Shown here: positions 59,080 to 64,000 of the stretch, piece after piece | Position numbering within the stretch: position 1 is the stretch's first letter | Layout: the number at the start of each line of letters is the position of its first letter | Program-made: the position numbers and the translations under genes | Assembly (NCBI GenBank): GCA_963971225.1 | Contig: OZ020267.1 | Span: 55,800,570-55,864,569 of the forward strand | Source of the DNA: Melieria omissa | Taxonomy: Eukaryota > Arthropoda > Insecta > Diptera > Ulidiidae | Direction of reading: 5' to 3' | DNA length: 64,000 nt | The notes under the pieces: model-generated | Databases searched by the model: none | What the model saw: only the letters and a program-made list of their open reading frames with translations | What the model was told of the DNA's origin: nothing

Positions 59080-62000
59080 CGCACACACACAATCATACCT
59101 ACATGCATATACATACACATGTGTGTGTGTATGTGTGTGCATTTCTTTCCGCTTTGTAACGCTTTCAGACTTTTTCTTTGCTTTTGAACTTTAAAACAAA
59201 TCAAATCAACAAATCTTTCGAAGACTTTCAAGTGCGCTCTTCTGCACTTCACCACCACACATCACTGATGTTGATATGTGCATTTTTTTCCCAGCGTTCT
59301 GCTTAAATTTCGTTCCCAGTTCAATTTTTTCTGCATTAACTTTTACAGCATTTTTAACTAATTTTGCCAAGAAAACAAAGTTTACATCAACTGCCCAGTT
59401 CTCTCGGTTCGCCCTACTGCTGAATAAAGTTGCCTCTCTCTTCTGCGCACTTTGAATTCTTCCTTCAATACGTAGCCACTTTTATTTTCTGGCTCATTCT
59501 TGTTTCATTCAATATTTTACCTACACCACAAACACACACAGACACATAAGCCACATCCATACGTTCGTGTGTGTGACCCATCAATAAATCCCAAGAAACC
59601 TACAAAAAAAGAAATATTCAAAAATTGTAGCCGCAGCGCTGCCTGAAAATAAAAACTTTCGATTGTCGGCGCATAACAGTTTCTTGGTGCTTTTTTCTCG
59701 CTGTTACTTTTGCGCTTTTATGGCATATTTAAGGTTTTGGTTGTTTCATTTCAGAAGCGCACAAGCACACACAAACACACATACACACACGAGACCCGCA
59801 TGCCCACTTCAAGCGTGTTCTTTATTCTTTTCGTTAAATATGTAATTAGGTCATTGCGGGAAAATCTTCATTCTTCTCTCTACTGCGTCGTATTTGGCAT
59901 TTTTGTTGTTGTTGTGTTCTTTCTCATTTCACTGAATTTTTATCTCAATGTGAATTAGGCTTTAAATTTCGTGTCGTTTGTGCCCCTTTTTTAGCTTTTT
60001 TTTCTTTCTTTCTTTTCTCTTTTTTTTTTCTTTCACTCATTTTCGATTAACCAGAATTCTTAAGCACGACTGTTGCTTGTTGCTTTACACTTTTTGGCAC
60101 GTTTCTCATTTTCATCATTTCATGAAATCATTCTTCCACACTCCATTTACAAAAAAAAACAAATGAAAAAACAATTTAACAAAAAAATTACACATTTCAC
60201 TATAATCTTTCGTGCCTTTGGTGCTGCTCGAACGCCTTTCGGTATGATTTGGTTTACTGCTGTTACATCTTCTGCTTCTACTTTTGCCGCTTTGTGCCTC
60301 TCGTTTCTGTATGCTGATCATTTAAAAAGTGAAAATGCTTGATTTTTTGTTCGAAAATGCTTTACTACTGCGTGTGTATGTGTGTGTGTGCGTTTATATG
60401 TGTTAATCATTGGCGTTATTCATTTTTAGCTTCTAGTTCGTGCCTTAAGTCTTTTGTTTGCTTACGTAGAACAGTTGGATTATTTTTATTTAATTTGAGG
60501 ATTTTTTTTAAATAAAATATTAAGAAATTATAGGAAATTTTTTGGTACATATGTACTCAGTGATGTAAGGAACCAGGTGGTTTTTTTTTATTAAATGGAT
60601 TTTTGATTGTTCGTTTTCTTGTCGTAATTTTTTTCAGTTACAACCTTAAAAAACTTGCTCAGCAGTTAGGACACGTTTGTCAAAATTTCAATTATGTTTG
60701 AGCCCACTGAGTTGAGCTTTGATTTGTTGACGGGTTCTCATACAATTTGATGGAATCCTTGGGATGGAGAGCGATTCAGTCAGCACTGAGTCAGCACTAA
60801 TACAAATCATTATTAATCACTACTCATATGTGTTAATTGAAACTTTGAAATTTTGCAATTAATTATTCTGGATGAAATCGTTAATACATACACCGAAGTG
60901 CCAAGAAATTATAGAGAAAATCATAGCGAAATTGATGTTTTTAGTTTTTGTTTTTCCTCTCACAAGCATAGGGCCTCCACAAGACCAAAGGCTTGATTAC
61001 ACGTAAGGAGTAGAATGAGAAGACAGCAACTCGAACGAGTACTCGTTTCGTCTAAACGGTAAGGCGAGTTCTTGATTTAGTCAGTAACCGATGAAAGTGG
61101 CGAGAGAGCCACTAGAATCACATTTTGTGTGCTAGGTCGAGCAACTACTTACTACTACACTACTTTACCGTTATATTTTTCTCTTTTCGAAGCGATTCGC
61201 GCAATCGCTCGTCACATGCAGAATCGGTCGTGACATGCGGTATGCGTCACACACCACTTTTCGCTCGGTTGAGTTTAATTGCGCGAGTTGCTTAGTTCAT
61301 TTTGTGCATTTTAAAACCGAACTGACTCGCCGCGTGTCGAAATACGTTTGAACAACTCGTCGCGTTTGCTCGCTATCCCAATTCTTTCGGCCTAGTACCA
61401 TTTTGATGTCTCGACACTCGACTCGTAGACAAGGACATAGAAAAAAAATCACTACCCACAAAGCAGTTGCAGCAGAAAAACGGAAAGCAATTCTAATCCG
61501 AAAATAAAGAATTTGTTTGTGGAAACCGAGAATAGATCAAAGTCTAAGTATAGTTTTGCCTATGTAATACAAAGAGGAGAGAGTTGAGGTGGGGAAGTTA
61601 AAAAAGACATAAAACCTTATCGGTTGCAATCACATTAATTTAGAAATACTTACTACCAAAAATGTAAAAGAAGTCAGACTGTGTTAAAAGCCAAAGGCAG
61701 TCATTGCTATATAATACAAACATATTATTGGCACACTTATTTAACTATTATTGATTTTGCATATGTATGACAAATATTTCATGAGATGGCAATAATTAAC
61801 TTCAAATCACTTTTTGCTATTTTTTTTAATGAAAATATTTACTAACAACTAACTGGAAGCCTTATACAAATGTTGTTGTTTCTTAATGTAACTAAAGCAA
61901 TATTGTTGCTTTCTAAGTTCAACATTGTTGTTGTTATTACAAAGCCATAGCGAAGCCGTGGCTCACTTTAGTTCACAAACTGTCGAACACCATTTTGTTA

Positions 62001-64000
62001 TCCAAAAGAAGTCTGCTTATTTATCAGTTGGAGTCGAGAAATCGTGCAATTTAATGCTCTTCGAATTTCTCTCTGAGGCTGCGTTAAGTGGCTTCTTTAT
62101 AACAACAAAGCAACAAAAAGTTACTTAGTGCAGAACAATATCACTCGAATCATTGTTGAGATTTAACTGGACTCATACAACAGAGATAAGTCTTACGGGT
62201 TGTCTGTATACGTGTCCAGTAAACAATTCGCGTCATTAAATTATATTGGGCACCTATACTTGCAACCTTTACCCAATAAATATATAACTCATTCACGATT
62301 CGGCATTCAAAAATATGTACACAAATTAATAGATTAATTAGAATTCGTCAGCGTTGTCTCCACAAATCAATACTAATCATCGTTATATCTTCTAACTCCA
62401 CATAAATTCGTTTCCATCTGCGTATATATTCGTATGTGTGTGTAAGCGATTGTTTGAATGTCGCACGCTTGTGTGTTCGTGTGTGTGTGTGTGCGGGCAG
62501 TAATTATTAAACGCATTTATTAACCATAAAACTTTCACCCTGTATTTATGAGTAGGTACAGCACACACACAACGGTACACAGCAGCAGTCGAACGCGATA
62601 GAACGGCAGCATGCAGTAAATTTCAGACTCAGATTTACTATGGCGAGATAACAAAGAAAGGCGCGTGCGCACAGACACCCAAACAACATTGCACACAGAC
62701 ACGGGTAACCGGTACGATTGCGAATACTGCAAGTACGGGTACGACTACTCGAATCGTAGACATACAAACACATGAAAAAAATATGTCTGCGAGTGTGCTT
62801 GTGTTTGTGCATCTGGCTGAGTGCGTTAAGAAAAATCACAATCATTGCACCAACAACAACAACACAAGCAACAATGAAGGCAATCAAAACAACAAACAAT
62901 GCAAGCAGCAAATGCAAAAACAACTTTAATAGTAACAAAGACAATAACAACAACTAACAGACAATCGTAGAAGCTGTCCGGCGCGGGTGGACGCGGCGAG
63001 CTGCATCACCAATAATTCAGTTTTAAATTTTACAATAATAACAACACCAACAATGAGACTAGCATCCACACTCATACAAACAGATAGACAGACGGAAACA
63101 AAGAAAGAAAGATAAATTAATTCTTCTACATTAGTAGAAAGTTTTCTACAACAACAATAACAACAGCAACACAATCTCCACAACTGCCTAACAATTCCTC
63201 AGTGAAACATACGCGCGCGCACTATTCATTGTAAGGTGAGCACCCGCCGCTCCATCCCCTCAACCCTCCTCTCCATCTCCAACTATCCCCTCTATCACCC
63301 AACCCTCTCTGCCTCTTCACCCTCCTTTCGCTGCTCACCACAAGCTGCAACAACAGCCAATCGTGTTGACTACCAGCAACAGCAACAAATATCGTACCAA
63401 CAACAACTACTCTACTCTTCTCATTTCGTTTTAATTTTCTTGGTGAATTTGTTATTTTGTTGTTGTTATTTTCTTTGACTCGTAGCAACAGAAGTATCAA
63501 TGTGAAGCGCAAAAATTTTCATCTTCTACTGAGATTTCTTTTGCAACTTTAGCAACATTATAATTGCTGTTGCTATAGCAATTTTTGTTGTTATTGTTGT
63601 TCTAATTGTTGTTGCTGTTTTTATTATTGTTGCCATGATTTAGGCCTAAAAGTATGAAGTGAAATTGAAATGAAATGAAATCACATCACACGGCATGAAA
63701 TCATTCTAAATTATACCAACAACAACAATTACAACAACAACAAGCAAAGAAGCAAATAATATGCCCTATAAGTCTTCGAGCTTAAGTTTCACTCTTTGAC
63801 GATCGCCGTCGAGATGAGAAGTGCGCACCCGAAAGCCACTTTCGGTGCGACTGAAAAAAACTCTACAAATCCAAATTCACAACTATAACAACAAAAACTG
63901 TAAAAAATAACGGTAGAAAAGCAAAATTGTTTAGTCCAATCTTTGGCAAGTTTAGGAAGTTACGGTGCGGTGCGACAATGAGGGCGAAGAAACGTGGACG
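59080..64000. other. Non-coding with GT/CA, CAA and TC-rich runs
   Basis: CACACA and GTGTGT runs occur at 59090-59140, 59760-59790, 60370-60400 and 62430-62495. CAACAA-rich stretches fill 62840-63200 and 63340-63760. 60960-61440 is complex, CG-richer sequence with a CGAGTACTCG palindrome near 61036; it could be an old mobile element but shows no clear ends. An ATG near the right edge (63977) is too close to the boundary to judge. Confidence 0.45.

Noticed and set aside
60960..61440. CG-richer block as a mobile element
   Set aside because: No inverted ends, target duplication or coding motif could be found; only a short CGAGTACTCG palindrome.

Overview
The window looks like a nuclear chromosome segment from a higher fly (Diptera, Brachycera). 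Tephritid-type fruit flies fit best, but the species cannot be read from the sequence alone. The clues are spliced genes with GT-AG introns, a flight-muscle actin of the Drosophila Act88F type, a GON-domain ADAMTS gene with a Drosophila-like domain plan, AT-rich non-coding DNA full of CAA/TTG and GTGT runs, and many small DNA transposons. From memory, AdamTS-A and Act88F both lie in cytological region 88F of D. melanogaster, so finding them side by side suggests conserved synteny.

Layout. 1-18.9 kb holds no recognisable host gene. It carries degenerate tandem repeats (0.9-1.5, 10.6-11.4 and 16-18 kb), a (TTTTA)n array, a 247-bp inverted-repeat MITE, two broken mariner-type transposases and two TTAA-flanked MITEs. 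18.995-32.970 kb (+) is a 19-exon AdamTS-A gene whose reading frame I reconstructed across every junction (1503 codons plus stop). Its large introns 3, 8 and 11 are swollen by MITEs, minisatellites and a 0.77-kb (TAAAA)n array. 33-42.4 kb is the 3' UTR followed by repeat-rich DNA, including a three-monomer higher-order repeat of about 208 bp and a 0.8-kb (AAAAT)n array embedded in another minisatellite. 42.441-43.638 kb (-) is an Act88F-type muscle actin (376 aa, two coding exons). A non-coding leader exon and TATA promoter are proposed near 46.9-47.0 kb. AdamTS-A and actin are therefore convergent. 47-64 kb has no convincing gene. It holds more MITEs (two copies of one TTAA family, a foldback-like element of about 0.62 kb, a second copy of the 247-bp family), an IS630/Tc1-mariner transposase relic, a LINE 3' fragment, and one weak candidate 5' exon at 59.0 kb.

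Function. The two host genes have no evident common pathway. The ADAMTS is a secreted matrix metalloprotease; the actin is a thin-filament protein of flight muscle. The unusual content is the mobile and tandem DNA: several small transposon families with readable termini and target-site duplications, and minisatellites with nested structure. I did not find a previously undescribed multi-gene system.
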